From contig NZ_PYMH01000006.1 in the NCBI RefSeq assembly GCF_003025555.1, positions 186,001-250,000 on the forward strand: a DNA stretch of 64,000 bases. Reading direction: 5' to 3'. This document shows, piece after piece, positions 21,723-29,758 of this stretch. Below the pieces are notes generated by a model. The model made no database searches, was not told where the DNA came from, and saw only the letters and a program-made list of their open reading frames with translations. A program made the translations under genes and the position numbers. Source of the DNA: Photobacterium lutimaris. Its GTDB lineage: Bacteria > Pseudomonadota > Gammaproteobacteria > Enterobacterales > Vibrionaceae. Positions within the stretch are counted from its first letter, which is position 1; each line of letters begins with the position of its first letter.

Positions 21723-23033
21723 CTACGAGTTAGAGATAGGGTGTAGGTGGACCTCTTCTTCTTTCTCGCCCGCATGCGGGTCGTTGAAGCGGTCGATATC
21801 CATTTCGCCTTCTGTTTTGGCTACGATACAAGTTACACAGCTATCGCCTGTAATATTAACAGCGGTACGGATCATATCTAGTAGACGGTCAACACCCATG
21901 ATAAGCGCGATACCTTCAACCGGTAGGCCAACTTGGTTCAGTACCATAGCCAGCATGATAAGACCAACGCCCGGTACACCAGCAGTACCGATAGAAGCCA
22001 AGGTCGCGGTAACGATCACCGCCATGTAGTCGCCCATGGTTAGGTCGATGTTGAATGCCTGAGCAATGAATGCTGTCGCGACACCTTGCATGATTGCCGT
22101 ACCATCCATGTTGATGGTGGCACCAAGCGGTACAGTGAATGAGGCGATACGGTTTTTAACGCCAAGACGCTTGGTTGCCGTTTCCATGGTCACTGGAATC
22201 GTTGCGTTTGAAGAAGCGGTTGAGAAGGCGAACATGATCGCGTCTTCCATTTTCTTCAAGAACACTTTCGGGCTTAGACCCGTGAAGATTTTAAACAGTG
22301 AACCGTAGACGACAAAGCCGTGCAGCAGCAGGGTCCCGGTTAGGACCAAGAAGTAACCAAGTAGGTTGAAGATAGCGTCCAGACCAAGGCCGGTGAATAG
22401 TTTTGCCATCAGGAAGAATACACCAAATGGGGCAATATTCATCAGCAGGGCAACCAGTTTCATGATCACTTCATTAAGGTCTGCAAAGATACCGGCAATG
22501 CGTTCACCCGGTTTACCCGCAGCACTGATAGCTACACCGAACAGAATCGCAAATACGATGATTTGCAGCGTGTTGCCTTGGGCCATCGAACTGATTGGGT
22601 TGGTCGGGAACATGTCGATAATGACCTGACCTAGTGATGGCGCTTCTTTGGAAGCAAATGTAGTCGCTGCAGAAAGGTCAGCACCAGCACCTGGCTTGAA
22701 GAGGTTACCCATAATCAAGGCGAGTGAAATAGCAATCGCAGTGGTGGTGAGGTAAAACGCCAGTGTCTTACCGCCTAAACGACCCAGTGTGCTGATGTCT
22801 TTGAGGGTACTGGTACCGCATACCAAAGAGACAAATACCAATGGCACCACTAGCATTTTCAAGCTCGCGATGAAAATAGCACCGCCAACCTCAAACAGGC
22901 CATTGACTAAATATTCGTGGACAAAAGATGATTCAGCAAAAAGCGAACGAATAATGAATCCTGTCAGAATGCCCAATACCATACCCAGAATGACTCGGCC
23001 GGTCAGGGACATTTTTTTCTTTTGTGCTTGCAT
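21723..23033 (-). CDS. Dicarboxylate/amino acid:cation symporter (DAACS family)
   Basis: The 436-residue protein has about eight membrane helices and two re-entrant loops. The serine-rich loop is FSTASSNATIPVTM (about 273-286). The NMDGT motif, followed by AIMQG, lies about residue 310; in this family it co-ordinates the coupling cation. These features identify an SLC1-type transporter of glutamate, aspartate or C4-dicarboxylates, driven by Na+ or H+. GGAG lies 10 bases before the ATG. A possible CRP site lies about 115 bases upstream. The cation cannot be decided from sequence alone. It is the next gene downstream of the V-ATPase operon and on the same strand. Confidence 0.9.
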   Translation of the reverse strand: MQAQKKKMSLTGRVILGMVLGILTGFIIRSLFAESSFVHEYLVNGLFEVGGAIFIASLKMLVVPLVFVSLVCGTSTLKDISTLGRLGGKTLAFYLTTTAIAISLALIMGNLFKPGAGADLSAATTFASKEAPSLGQVIIDMFPTNPISSMAQGNTLQIIVFAILFGVAISAAGKPGERIAGIFADLNEVIMKLVALLMNIAPFGVFFLMAKLFTGLGLDAIFNLLGYFLVLTGTLLLHGFVVYGSLFKIFTGLSPKVFLKKMEDAIMFAFSTASSNATIPVTMETATKRLGVKNRIASFTVPLGATINMDGTAIMQGVATAFIAQAFNIDLTMGDYMAVIVTATLASIGTAGVPGVGLIMLAMVLNQVGLPVEGIALIMGVDRLLDMIRTAVNITGDSCVTCIVAKTEGEMDIDRFNDPHAGEKEEEVHLHPISNS

Positions 23034-23147
23034 GAATAAAACACTCCTTATAATTATTCACTCTGTAAATCTTTCATCAGAGCGCGGAGCAGGTTAACAG
23101 TAGTTCACGTGTTAAAGCGAAGTAAAATGCCGTGTAATAATCAAAGA

Positions 23148-23163
23148 TATGTTTCAGATCACA
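23148..23163 (-). promoter_or_regulatory. Possible CRP site upstream of the symporter gene
   Basis: On the plus strand it reads TATGT-TTCAGA-TCACA, which matches 8 of the 10 bases of TGTGA-N6-TCACA. It lies about 115 bases before the start codon. Catabolite control of a dicarboxylate transporter would be reasonable. Consensus match only. Confidence 0.35.
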
Positions 23164-23531
23164 CTTTTTCTGACAGAACGATATTCTGAAAACATATTTA
23201 TTAACTGAATTTTAACGTGCTCGGTGATTTCTGACCGTTTTTTGTTCTAATAAGTCGTTTTGAGCGACAGTACGTTAAGGTTTAGCCGAGTTTACCATTG
23301 ATTTTAAGAGCCAGAAAAAGCACCCGTTAACATTCTATTTTGCAGGATTTCATGGCGTTATATACCTGCAGCGTACATTCTGTGACGGTAAGGTTAAAAC
23401 TGCTGCCCGTTTATGGTGATAATGGTGAATGATGCTGGTTGGGTGGTCGTCCCTAGGTTTTAAATCCGATTGGTAGGGGGTGTGTATGTTTATCTTCCAG
23501 GGGGGCATTGATGGCATACCATTCTATGTAT

Positions 23532-23578
23532 AACGGACCAGCACAATCTGATCGCAGGTGTGCTGGCCGTTTGTTTTA
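23532..23578 (-). terminator. Inverted repeat at the end of the V-ATPase operon
   Basis: The arms AACGGACCAGCACA and TGTGCTGGCCGTT (one mismatch) form a stem of about 13 bp, 25 bases after the last V-ATPase stop. The T-run is better on the plus strand than on the minus strand, so termination of the operon is likely but not textbook. Confidence 0.55.
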
Positions 23579-23596
23579 ACTATTTGTTTATTATGA

Positions 23597-25435
23597 TCAT
23601 ACTGTTGCGTTAACCGTGTCTTCCAGCAGCATATCAATACGGGAAATATAGTCGTGATACTCCGCAGTATTGTCTTTTGCGTAATGGAAGTTTCGGAAGT
23701 AACGAGTCATGGATGTAAAGTACTTACGTGCTTCAGCTTTGTCAGTGAAGTCGTAATTGGTACGAATGACATTAACGACTTTGCCGAAGATAAACTGCTG
23801 GCGTTCGAAGCTGCATGACGCGTCGACTTCATCAAAGGCATCTTGCTGCAGGTAAACCATATCGAGGAACAAGGCTTTTTGGTAAACCACGTAGTCCTCC
23901 AACGAGATACCTTCCTCACCCGTTACCTGCATCATTTGGCCAATACTGTCTCCGGTAGAGAGTAGCGCTTTCATCTCTTTAACCGTCGGCACCCACTCGG
24001 GGCCAAGATTATCTGCGTACCAACCTTCAAGCTGATCCAGATAGCGAGACCAGGAAATTAGCGGGTCGATAGCTGGATAGAAGCGCTTATAGGCACGTTC
24101 ATAGGACAGGCCGAGGAAGGTCTTGACGGTACCCAGCGTCGATTGGGTTACTGGCTCTTCGAAGTTACCGCCAGCCGGGGAAACCGAGCCAATCATGGTC
24201 AGCGAGCCATCAGTGCCGTTTTCATTATCGACGACACCACAACGCTCGTAGACCCCCTTGATAGCCGAGTCCATATAAGCCGGGAAGCCTTCCTCACCGG
24301 GGATCTCTTCCAATCGGTTGGAGGTTTCGCGCATGGCCTGTGCCCAGCGGGACGTGGAGTCGGCCAGTAGCAGTACGTTATAGCCCATTTGGCGGTAATA
24401 TTCACCCAGGGTTAAACCGGTATATATAGAGGCTTCACGGGCAGCAACCGGCATCGATGAGGTATTGCAGATGATCACGGTACGGTCGATCAGGGTACCG
24501 CCATGCTTGGGATCGGGGAGGTGAGGGAATTCCTCTATGGTTTCTACCACTTCCCCGGCGCGTTCACCACAGGCCACCACAATAACGATATCGGCGTCAC
24601 AATAACGGGAGATCCCGTGCTGAAGGACGGTTTTACCTGAACCAAATGGTCCCGGTACACAGCCGGTTCCACCTCGGGCAATTGGGAAAAAGGTATCGAT
24701 AGTTCGGGTGGTGGTGACCAACGGTTCGTTAGGGAATTTACGCTGGGTTTTGCCCCCGTTTTTCGTCAGGGTATTGGCGATGGACTGACGCACCGGCCAT
24801 TTCTGTACCATGGTAAGATTGTGCTCTTTTCCACGGTTATCGGTGATGTGGGCAATAACTGTATCAATCGTAAAGCTACCTTCTTGGATCCAGGTGACCT
24901 CGACTTCCCCCTTAATATAGAAGGGCACCATAATTTGGTGGGTAAAGCGGCCTTCCTGAACGGTCCCCAGCGATTGGCCGGCGCGGAGCTTGTCGCCTTT
25001 TTTGGCGACGGCGGTGAAGGCCCAGGTATCGGCTTTATCTAGCGCATCAACCTGAACACCGCGTTTAAGGAATTTGCCATGGATTTGTGCCAGGCGCTCA
25101 AGCGGGTTCTGCAAACCATCATAGATTTGGGCCAAGATCCCCGGCCCTAAATCGACACTTAGCATTTCTCCGGTTTGGATAATACTGTCACCCACAGCAA
25201 CACCGCGGGTATCTTCGTAAACTTGAATATCGGCAGAGTCGCCTCGCACGCGCAGCACTTCGGCCATTAGCAATTCATCAAGGCCCTCGGTTTGCTTGCG
25301 GCTAGGCAGCACATATACCACTTCGTTTTTGACTAACTGGCCTTTATCGCCATCGTTAAGGCGGATGGTCAGTGTGTCGCCAATGACTGCCGTAACGTGG
25401 GCAGTCGGCGTTTTATTGATTAATTCCGTGCTCAT
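23597..25435 (-). CDS. ntpA: V-type ATPase catalytic subunit A
   Basis: From the ATG at 25435 (AGG 9 bases upstream) the product is 612 residues; a TTG at 25453 would add six. It has a beta-barrel N-terminus, the non-homologous insert of V/A-type A subunits (about 115-205), and the catalytic core with P-loop GPFGSGKT at 262-269. ACGERAGEVVE and LADSTSRWAQAMRE follow. This subunit hydrolyses ATP in the A3B3 head and drives ion transport through the K ring. The insert and length separate it from F-type beta subunits. It is the last gene of a seven-gene operon, 20 bases after the DUF2764 gene. In related bacterial operons A precedes B, so its place here is unusual. Confidence 0.95.
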   Translation of the reverse strand: MSTELINKTPTAHVTAVIGDTLTIRLNDGDKGQLVKNEVVYVLPSRKQTEGLDELLMAEVLRVRGDSADIQVYEDTRGVAVGDSIIQTGEMLSVDLGPGILAQIYDGLQNPLERLAQIHGKFLKRGVQVDALDKADTWAFTAVAKKGDKLRAGQSLGTVQEGRFTHQIMVPFYIKGEVEVTWIQEGSFTIDTVIAHITDNRGKEHNLTMVQKWPVRQSIANTLTKNGGKTQRKFPNEPLVTTTRTIDTFFPIARGGTGCVPGPFGSGKTVLQHGISRYCDADIVIVVACGERAGEVVETIEEFPHLPDPKHGGTLIDRTVIICNTSSMPVAAREASIYTGLTLGEYYRQMGYNVLLLADSTSRWAQAMRETSNRLEEIPGEEGFPAYMDSAIKGVYERCGVVDNENGTDGSLTMIGSVSPAGGNFEEPVTQSTLGTVKTFLGLSYERAYKRFYPAIDPLISWSRYLDQLEGWYADNLGPEWVPTVKEMKALLSTGDSIGQMMQVTGEEGISLEDYVVYQKALFLDMVYLQQDAFDEVDASCSFERQQFIFGKVVNVIRTNYDFTDKAEARKYFTSMTRYFRNFHYAKDNTAEYHDYISRIDMLLEDTVNATV

Positions 25436-25455
25436 TGAACAACCTGTTTTCAAAA

Positions 25456-26136
25456 TTAATGCGGTAGATCACTGGCAAAGTCACCCAGTGCATTTTCCAC
25501 GAGTTGGTCGAATCGCTCGATGGCTATCTCACTGCTGTAAGTCGTCCAGCGAGAAACCAGGTTCCAGCGCAATAGGTAAATCACCACGGCTTCGAAGCTA
25601 AAGCGCTCTTTGGTGCTGATGCGATCAAGCTGCTCCCATACGGCTTCGAGCAAGGCTTTTTCAACCTCTAAGCTCTGGTCGTGTTCCATGTACCGAGCGA
25701 CATCCGGTAGCCACGGGAAGGTGAAATGCAGATTAAAGTAGGGTGCACTCCAGTTACGGCGAATAAACTCGTAGCGTGTTCCAAAACTCCAGCGTGGTCC
25801 GGTGGGCGCTTTTTCACCGGCTTTTTTGCGCCGAAGTGCTGCAACCACACTGCGCATATCTAAACGCCAATCAATGAGGTCACGAAGCACTTGGCTTTTC
25901 ACTTCACTGCGCGCCCGGGTAGCAAACTTGATCAGTTCAGCGTCATCGGCATCATTCTTGGTGCGATCCCAGTGCATGATTTGCTCAATCATGTTGAGGT
26001 GCTTGCGTTCATCAAATGACAGGGCACTTAACCGTCGCTCTAACTGGTAACGTGAAATCGGGGTGATTTTACTGTTAAACAGAGAGTCGATATGCGGCAG
26101 TGATGTCAACAGGCCATGATATGCTTTATCAGACAT
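25456..26136 (-). CDS. V-type ATPase-associated protein, DUF2764 family
   Basis: The 226-residue soluble protein has no membrane segment. It lies between subunits E and A, the position of the DUF2764 proteins of chlamydial, spirochaete and Bacteroidetes V-ATPase operons (CT309 type). The family has no assigned role. The segment DWRLDMRSVVAALRRKKAG (about 89-107) resembles the helical repeat of archaeal subunit C (eukaryotic d), where a helix with the pattern D-x-x-N/M-h-x-x-h-h-R-x-R recurs. This operon lacks a recognisable C subunit, so a C/d-like coupling role is plausible but not shown. AAGGAA precedes the ATG. Confidence 0.75.
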   Translation of the reverse strand: MSDKAYHGLLTSLPHIDSLFNSKITPISRYQLERRLSALSFDERKHLNMIEQIMHWDRTKNDADDAELIKFATRARSEVKSQVLRDLIDWRLDMRSVVAALRRKKAGEKAPTGPRWSFGTRYEFIRRNWSAPYFNLHFTFPWLPDVARYMEHDQSLEVEKALLEAVWEQLDRISTKERFSFEAVVIYLLRWNLVSRWTTYSSEIAIERFDQLVENALGDFASDLPH

Positions 26137-26155
26137 ATACGTTCCTTGTTAAAGG

Positions 26156-26178
26156 AGAGGCAGGGCAAGCCTGCCTCT
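26156..26178 (-). other. Intercistronic hairpin inside the V-ATPase operon
   Basis: AGAGGCAGG-N5-CCTGCCTCT is a perfect 9-bp stem in the 46-base gap between the subunit E and DUF2764 genes, the largest gap in the operon. The following bases on the minus strand are CCTTTAAC, not a proper T-run. It may stabilise or process the mRNA, or lower expression of the distal genes. Confidence 0.6.
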
Positions 26179-26182
26179 GTAC

Positions 26183-26866
26183 TTATTTGACGATACCTTC
26201 CAACAACGCGCGGAAACGCGGTTGGAGGTGGTTAAGCATCATCTGGGTGACGGTGTCGTCTGACAGTGCTACTTCGATATCTTTATCTTTCAGGCGGAAC
26301 ACAACGGCATTTTTGTTATCTTCGTTGACATTGAAAGTAACTCCTTCACGAAGCATTTCAGCGGCTTGTGCTACGGCAAAGTGGATCAATGTCCCTTCCT
26401 TGAGCTCTTCAGGGTTGGCACTGAGATCGTTTACCCCCACCACTCGGGTTGGCAAGATAACCTCAACCGGTTCATCGGATTTGATGGCGTTGCGGCCAGC
26501 CACTTCGAGAATCATTTGCTGAAGTAGCTTTTCATCTGTCAATTGGGTGCCGACTGTTGCTTTGATCTGCTTGGCAAACTCATCTTGCAAGAAGGCTTTT
26601 AGCTCTAAAATGGCATTACGGTTGGCCATTTCAAAAGCTTGCTTGCCTGCTGTTGAGATGAAGTCTGCTTCTTTACGCGCATTACCCAGAATAAGACCTG
26701 CTTTGTCACGGGCTTCAGCGACAATGGTCGATGCCTCTTCACGCGCCTCGGCAATGATTTTATCTGCGGCTTCTTTACCGGCATCGACACCTTCTTGACG
26801 AAGGGTGTCGACCAGTTGCTTGATCCCTGTCGAAACAGGTGTTGCATTATGATTTTCTACTGGCAT
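26183..26866 (-). CDS. ntpE: V-type ATPase subunit E (peripheral stalk)
   Basis: From the ATG at 26866 the product is 227 residues. AAGGA lies upstream, and this start leaves a 10-base gap from the subunit K stop, while an ATG at 26896 would overlap K. The N-terminal half is an Ala/Glu/Lys-rich helix of coiled-coil type (about 15-105) and the C-terminal part is a globular domain. Subunit E forms the peripheral stalk that holds the catalytic head against the membrane subunit I. Normally it pairs with a small G/H-like helix, and no separate gene for that is visible here. Confidence 0.85.
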   Translation of the reverse strand: MPVENHNATPVSTGIKQLVDTLRQEGVDAGKEAADKIIAEAREEASTIVAEARDKAGLILGNARKEADFISTAGKQAFEMANRNAILELKAFLQDEFAKQIKATVGTQLTDEKLLQQMILEVAGRNAIKSDEPVEVILPTRVVGVNDLSANPEELKEGTLIHFAVAQAAEMLREGVTFNVNEDNKNAVVFRLKDKDIEVALSDDTVTQMMLNHLQPRFRALLEGIVK

Positions 26867-26876
26867 GGTCTGTTCC

Positions 26877-27326
26877 TTATGCGCCGATGTTGGCACCCAT
26901 CACTAGCGCAAAGACGAAAGCAAATACTGAGAAGCCTTCTACAATGGCCGCTGGAGCGATAGACAGGCCGAAGACTTCAGGCTTGTTCTTCGACGCGTTG
27001 ATTGCTGCAGAAACGGCTTGTCCTTGGTAGATAGCAGAGAAAAGCAAGGCAAAACCGGTCATCAGGCCGACGCCGAATAGGCCGCCTGCTGTCTCGGCGT
27101 TAACCCCAATCGCTGACAGGGAGAACATGATCACGATACCGTAGATAACCTGAGAGGAAGGCATCGCTGAAAGGCCAATGTATTTACCATAGCCAGACTC
27201 GACATCTAACATGGCGCCACATGCGGCCTGGCCAGCGATCGAACAGCCAATTGCTGAACCAATAGCACCCATAGCAACAGGAGCGAATGCGCCCAACCAA
27301 CCAAGTGCAATAACAAATTGTTCCAT
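26877..27326 (-). CDS. ntpK: V-type ATPase membrane rotor subunit K (proteolipid)
   Basis: The 149-residue protein has four membrane helices in two hairpins, the doubled proteolipid of V-type enzymes. The second hairpin has the ion-carrying carboxylate, Glu130 in AAIVEGF. The first hairpin has Gln59 at the equivalent place, in MPSSQVIYG, with Ser58 and Tyr62 nearby, and Gln101 lies in YQGQA. In Enterococcus hirae NtpK the Na+ ligands are Leu61, Thr64, Gln65, Gln110 and Glu139. By eye these line up with Met55, Ser58, Gln59, Gln101 and Glu130. A Na+-type ring is therefore likely. It lies 3 bases after subunit I. Confidence 0.93.
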   Translation of the reverse strand: MEQFVIALGWLGAFAPVAMGAIGSAIGCSIAGQAACGAMLDVESGYGKYIGLSAMPSSQVIYGIVIMFSLSAIGVNAETAGGLFGVGLMTGFALLFSAIYQGQAVSAAINASKNKPEVFGLSIAPAAIVEGFSVFAFVFALVMGANIGA

Positions 27327-27329
27327 GTT

Positions 27330-29135
27330 TTAATCCTCTTTCTTCCGAAAAGCTTTGAATGGGTATCCTTCATCGGATAAGCCCCAGTTAACAAATTCAA
27401 TTACATTCAGACGCATACCGTGTACTACGCCGCTCATTACACAGAGCGCGAAGTTCAGGATATGGCCAAGCAGTAAGATCAGGCCGCCAAAGAGCACCCC
27501 AGAAACGGGTTGGGCTTCAACAACTTGACCTGCCAATGAGTTAAATGTCATCGCCAATGATGCACCGGACAAGCCCAGCGCAAATAAACGCATGTAGCTT
27601 AAGATGTCACCGAAGGCACTGGTGATGTTGTAAATCGCCTTGGCACCATCGAGAACGCGAAGGGCCAGATCTTTGCGGCTGTTGATTGGTCGGTCACTGC
27701 TGTAAACACAGACCAGACCGGCACCGCCTAGCATGAGTAGTCCGCCCAGACCTTTACCGAACCAGCTCCATATGGCACCGGTAACACCAAACCAGAGCAA
27801 CATGCCACCGAACATCAAGGCCGCCCAGCCAAGTGGTGCAAATGCACGTTTTTGCGAGCGGTTGATGTAGGCGGTCATTGTGTTGGCAATGATCAGGTGC
27901 ATGACACCAATAAAGACCGAAAGCCGCATCATGGCGCCATAATCGTTCATGTCGATGATGTGGAAAAAGTCCCAGAAACTGCCTTCGCTGGGTGCAATGC
28001 CAAAGTAGCTGCCGGCGAGTACCCCCCAGAAAATGCCCAGTCCAGACATGAACAGGCCCATATTCTTCAGTCGTTTGCCTTCTTCTGAGGCATCGAACTT
28101 GTCACGGAAGAATAGGATGATCAGGCCGAGAATGGCACTGTACATGGCATCATTCATGATCATGGCGAAGAACAATGAGAATGAATAGAACACCAGGTTG
28201 CCCGGATCCCATGCGCGGTAGTTAGGCGTTTGGAAAAAGCCCATGGCCTCAGCGCCACCACCGGTTAACTCGGAGTTTTCCAGTAGGGTCGGTGGCTGGT
28301 CATCGGCCCTGGGATCTTCAAACAGCACGGCGGAACCATAAACGTTGGCCAGCTCGATAACCGCATCTTGGGCATCGGCAGGCATCCAACCTTGGATCAG
28401 GAAAAATTCGCCCTCATCCTGTACCCCTGACGAGGCCAACAGCAGTTCGGCATGATCCTGACTCGCAGCCAGTGATTGGCTGAGCGGGTAAATCCAGCGG
28501 GTTAACGCCTCGCGTTCTGCCAGTAAATCCTCAAGGTGTTGCTCGGCAATCTCGAGATACTCTTCGACTTGGGAAAGGCTGCTTCCACCGATGTGCGATC
28601 GTTCGACAGGTAACAAGGCCGGATCGGGCTCAGACTCAGACACAATCACCACGTAGGCGTTTTTCTGATCACGGTGTACCTCTTGCCAAGGCAGATTGAC
28701 CTCTGCCATGGCAGTAAGTTTTTTCAGTGGCAATAAGTAAAACCAGAATCGCAAATTATTGATTGTGCAGATATCTGGAAGCTCAAACTCCCCCCATGGG
28801 CGTAACAGTTGCAGGCGCTCTTTGAGTAAGTCACGCTTGTCTTGCTGCTGGCGGATATGCAGTTTGTTCTCGAGAATTTGTCCAACCAATTCATCGACAT
28901 CAACCAGATCCTTGTCCCTGACTGGTCGGCGTCTGCGTTCAACGCGGCTCAACCATGCCAAGGCTTCGCTGGCGTCGGTGGGTTGCTGCATGGCGATAGC
29001 ATGGTTGCTATCGCCATCACCCTCACTTAGCGGGATAAGGTGCATGCAGCCCAGAGCTTGCAGTGCCATCAGGATTTCATCCCGACGAGAGGCTTGGCCG
29101 CCAAGCGTTAAGCGTTTTAACTGTTTGATACTCAT
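27330..29135 (-). CDS. ntpI: V-type ATPase membrane stator subunit I
   Basis: The 601-residue protein has a large N-terminal cytoplasmic region with coiled-coil character (about 1-300) and a C-terminal domain of seven or eight membrane helices. These include segments around FSLFFAMIMNDAMYSAILGL and FGDILSYMRLFALGLSGA. The latter carries the conserved Arg of subunit I/a that faces the rotor carboxylate (YMRLFALG). It forms the ion half-channels with the K ring. Its ATG overlaps the subunit D stop by four bases. Length is typical of chlamydial and spirochaete members. Confidence 0.93.
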   Translation of the reverse strand: MSIKQLKRLTLGGQASRRDEILMALQALGCMHLIPLSEGDGDSNHAIAMQQPTDASEALAWLSRVERRRRPVRDKDLVDVDELVGQILENKLHIRQQQDKRDLLKERLQLLRPWGEFELPDICTINNLRFWFYLLPLKKLTAMAEVNLPWQEVHRDQKNAYVVIVSESEPDPALLPVERSHIGGSSLSQVEEYLEIAEQHLEDLLAEREALTRWIYPLSQSLAASQDHAELLLASSGVQDEGEFFLIQGWMPADAQDAVIELANVYGSAVLFEDPRADDQPPTLLENSELTGGGAEAMGFFQTPNYRAWDPGNLVFYSFSLFFAMIMNDAMYSAILGLIILFFRDKFDASEEGKRLKNMGLFMSGLGIFWGVLAGSYFGIAPSEGSFWDFFHIIDMNDYGAMMRLSVFIGVMHLIIANTMTAYINRSQKRAFAPLGWAALMFGGMLLWFGVTGAIWSWFGKGLGGLLMLGGAGLVCVYSSDRPINSRKDLALRVLDGAKAIYNITSAFGDILSYMRLFALGLSGASLAMTFNSLAGQVVEAQPVSGVLFGGLILLLGHILNFALCVMSGVVHGMRLNVIEFVNWGLSDEGYPFKAFRKKED

Positions 29136-29755
29136 GATTGGCCTCCCTGCGTTTTCTCATGTTGCGCCAACACTTTTTGTTTCGATAGCTTGGCGTTCAT
29201 CACCGCAGCACGCTCTTGATCTGAGAGGTAGATACCAATCCGCTTGATACTATCTTGGGTATCAGGGATCAGGACCTTCGAGAACAAGTTTACGCGCTGG
29301 CTGGTAATACGCGTGGCGTCACTGATTAATTCGTAGCGCTGCTGGCACACGGCCAGTTCGACACGCAGGCGAACCATTTCTTTCAGTTGACGTACCACAT
29401 TATCGACCCAGTGTGGGCGGGCGAGATAACTGTACGGGGTCACTGCGACATCGACCGATTCGATAATCGGGACCCGGCAGCCAACAATATTCTGGGTGGC
29501 AAGCTTAACGTTGGTGACCTTGACCAGGTTGTTGACGTTAATTTCTTTGCAAGCAAGCATGGGAATGGCTTCCTCAACCTGTGCACGCAATTCGGCGACA
29601 CGCTGTTTGGCTTGCTCCAAGGCTTGCTCGGCTTTCTTCCGCTCCAGCATCAATTGTTGACGTTTCAGTTCCAACGCAGGCAGGTAGCGGTTATAGGTTT
29701 TCAAACTCCGCTTTTGTTTGTTCAGCGAGCTTTTGTTAAGTGCTACCTTTGCCAT
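29132..29755 (-). CDS. ntpD: V-type ATPase central shaft subunit D
   Basis: The 207-residue protein begins MAKVALNKSSLNKQKRSLK, and its ends form long helices, the plan of the V/A-type central shaft. It rotates inside the A3B3 head and links it to the K ring. Here it has no recognisable F partner gene, nor a standard subunit C, which usually attaches the shaft to the ring. It begins 3 bases after subunit B (GAGG upstream) and overlaps subunit I by 4 bases. Confidence 0.92.
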   Translation of the reverse strand: MAKVALNKSSLNKQKRSLKTYNRYLPALELKRQQLMLERKKAEQALEQAKQRVAELRAQVEEAIPMLACKEINVNNLVKVTNVKLATQNIVGCRVPIIESVDVAVTPYSYLARPHWVDNVVRQLKEMVRLRVELAVCQQRYELISDATRITSQRVNLFSKVLIPDTQDSIKRIGIYLSDQERAAVMNAKLSKQKVLAQHEKTQGGQS

Positions 29756-29758
29756 GTG

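Larger units (their letters stand above)
23034..23596. other. Intergenic region between the V-ATPase operon and the symporter gene
   Basis: These 563 bases hold a long inverted repeat at 23532-23571 near the V-ATPase end and the presumed promoter of the symporter gene near 23050-23200. I see no gene, tRNA or repeat family in the rest. Confidence 0.6.
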
